This document shows positions 63,956 to 64,000 of a stretch of 64,000 nt of DNA, piece after piece; positions within the stretch are counted from its first letter, which is position 1, and the number at the start of each line of letters is the position of its first letter. Position numbers and translations under genes: made by a program. The notes beneath the pieces are model-generated. The model saw only the letters and a list, made by a program, of their open reading frames with translations, made no database searches and was not told the origin of the DNA. Source of the DNA: Variovorax paradoxus EPS (lineage in GTDB: Bacteria; Pseudomonadota; Gammaproteobacteria; Burkholderiales; Burkholderiaceae_C); the NCBI RefSeq assembly GCF_000184745.1, contig NC_014931.1, forward strand, positions 434,001 through 498,000. Direction: 5' to 3'.

Positions 63956-64000
63956 TTGAATACGAAAGGGCTCCGTTGCACCGCCGGGGTTTACCCCGTG

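Overview
The window is a GC-rich, gene-dense piece of a bacterial chromosome. The organism is most likely a betaproteobacterium of the family Comamonadaceae, with Variovorax or a close relative as my best guess. The grounds are the order leuS-lptE-holA-proA, the betaproteobacterial-type glutamate-cysteine ligase, the pairing of ptsN with HPr kinase, divergent fur/bamE, three-gene proton-translocating transhydrogenase, and intergenic repeats of a kind I associate with this family. No database search was possible. I see no rRNA, tRNA, insertion sequence, prophage, CRISPR array or replication origin.

Layout. 1-6270: a truncated gene, a small secreted Ala-rich repeat protein, a membrane protein of unknown function, then a tightly overlapping trio (DUF6891-like protein, VanW/glycosyltransferase-like fusion, zinc-ribbon membrane protein). 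6304-10182: a luciferase-like monooxygenase, mnmA, a Nudix hydrolase, a DUF4019-like exported protein and an orphan OmpR-type regulator whose receiver has Asn in place of the phospho-accepting Asp. 10183-15399: a regulatory region with a perfect FNR/ANR-type site, the pntAA-pntAB-pntB operon and a fadD-type acyl-CoA ligase. 15451-21902: a dipeptide/peptide ABC transporter in the order permease, permease, ATPase, ATPase, binding protein, followed closely by an MTA/SAH nucleosidase. 22044-26855: a kelch-repeat lipoprotein, corA and a UvrD/Rep helicase behind a LexA-like site. 27177-32562: hpf, ptsN, hprK, fur, bamE, dapB, and an exbB/exbD pair.

32687-44895, minus strand: a complete glycogen/alpha-glucan cluster, transcribed as GH13 alpha-glucosidase, glgB, glgX, glgC, glgA, glgP. 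It covers ADP-glucose formation, chain elongation, branching, debranching and phosphorolysis. Between glgB and glgX lies an 814-base non-coding insert built from a long inverted repeat that encloses C-rich palindromic elements; related elements flank the 3' end of glgP.

45027-64000: a flavoprotein, then leuS-lptE-holA-proA (translation, LPS transport, replication, proline synthesis), gshA, kup, a polysaccharide-deacetylase-like protein with an NTF2-like partner, gshB, a PepSY membrane protein with a TonB-dependent siderophore receptor behind a Fur-like box, a class II glutamine amidotransferase, and a Tat-exported ABC binding protein with a strong inverted-repeat operator candidate at its start.

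Most of the window is ordinary core genome. The parts most worth a second look are the VanW/glycosyltransferase-zinc-ribbon trio, the Asn-receiver regulator next to the FNR-type site, the inverted-repeat insert inside the glycogen cluster, and a family-specific short repeat that appears to sit inside proA.
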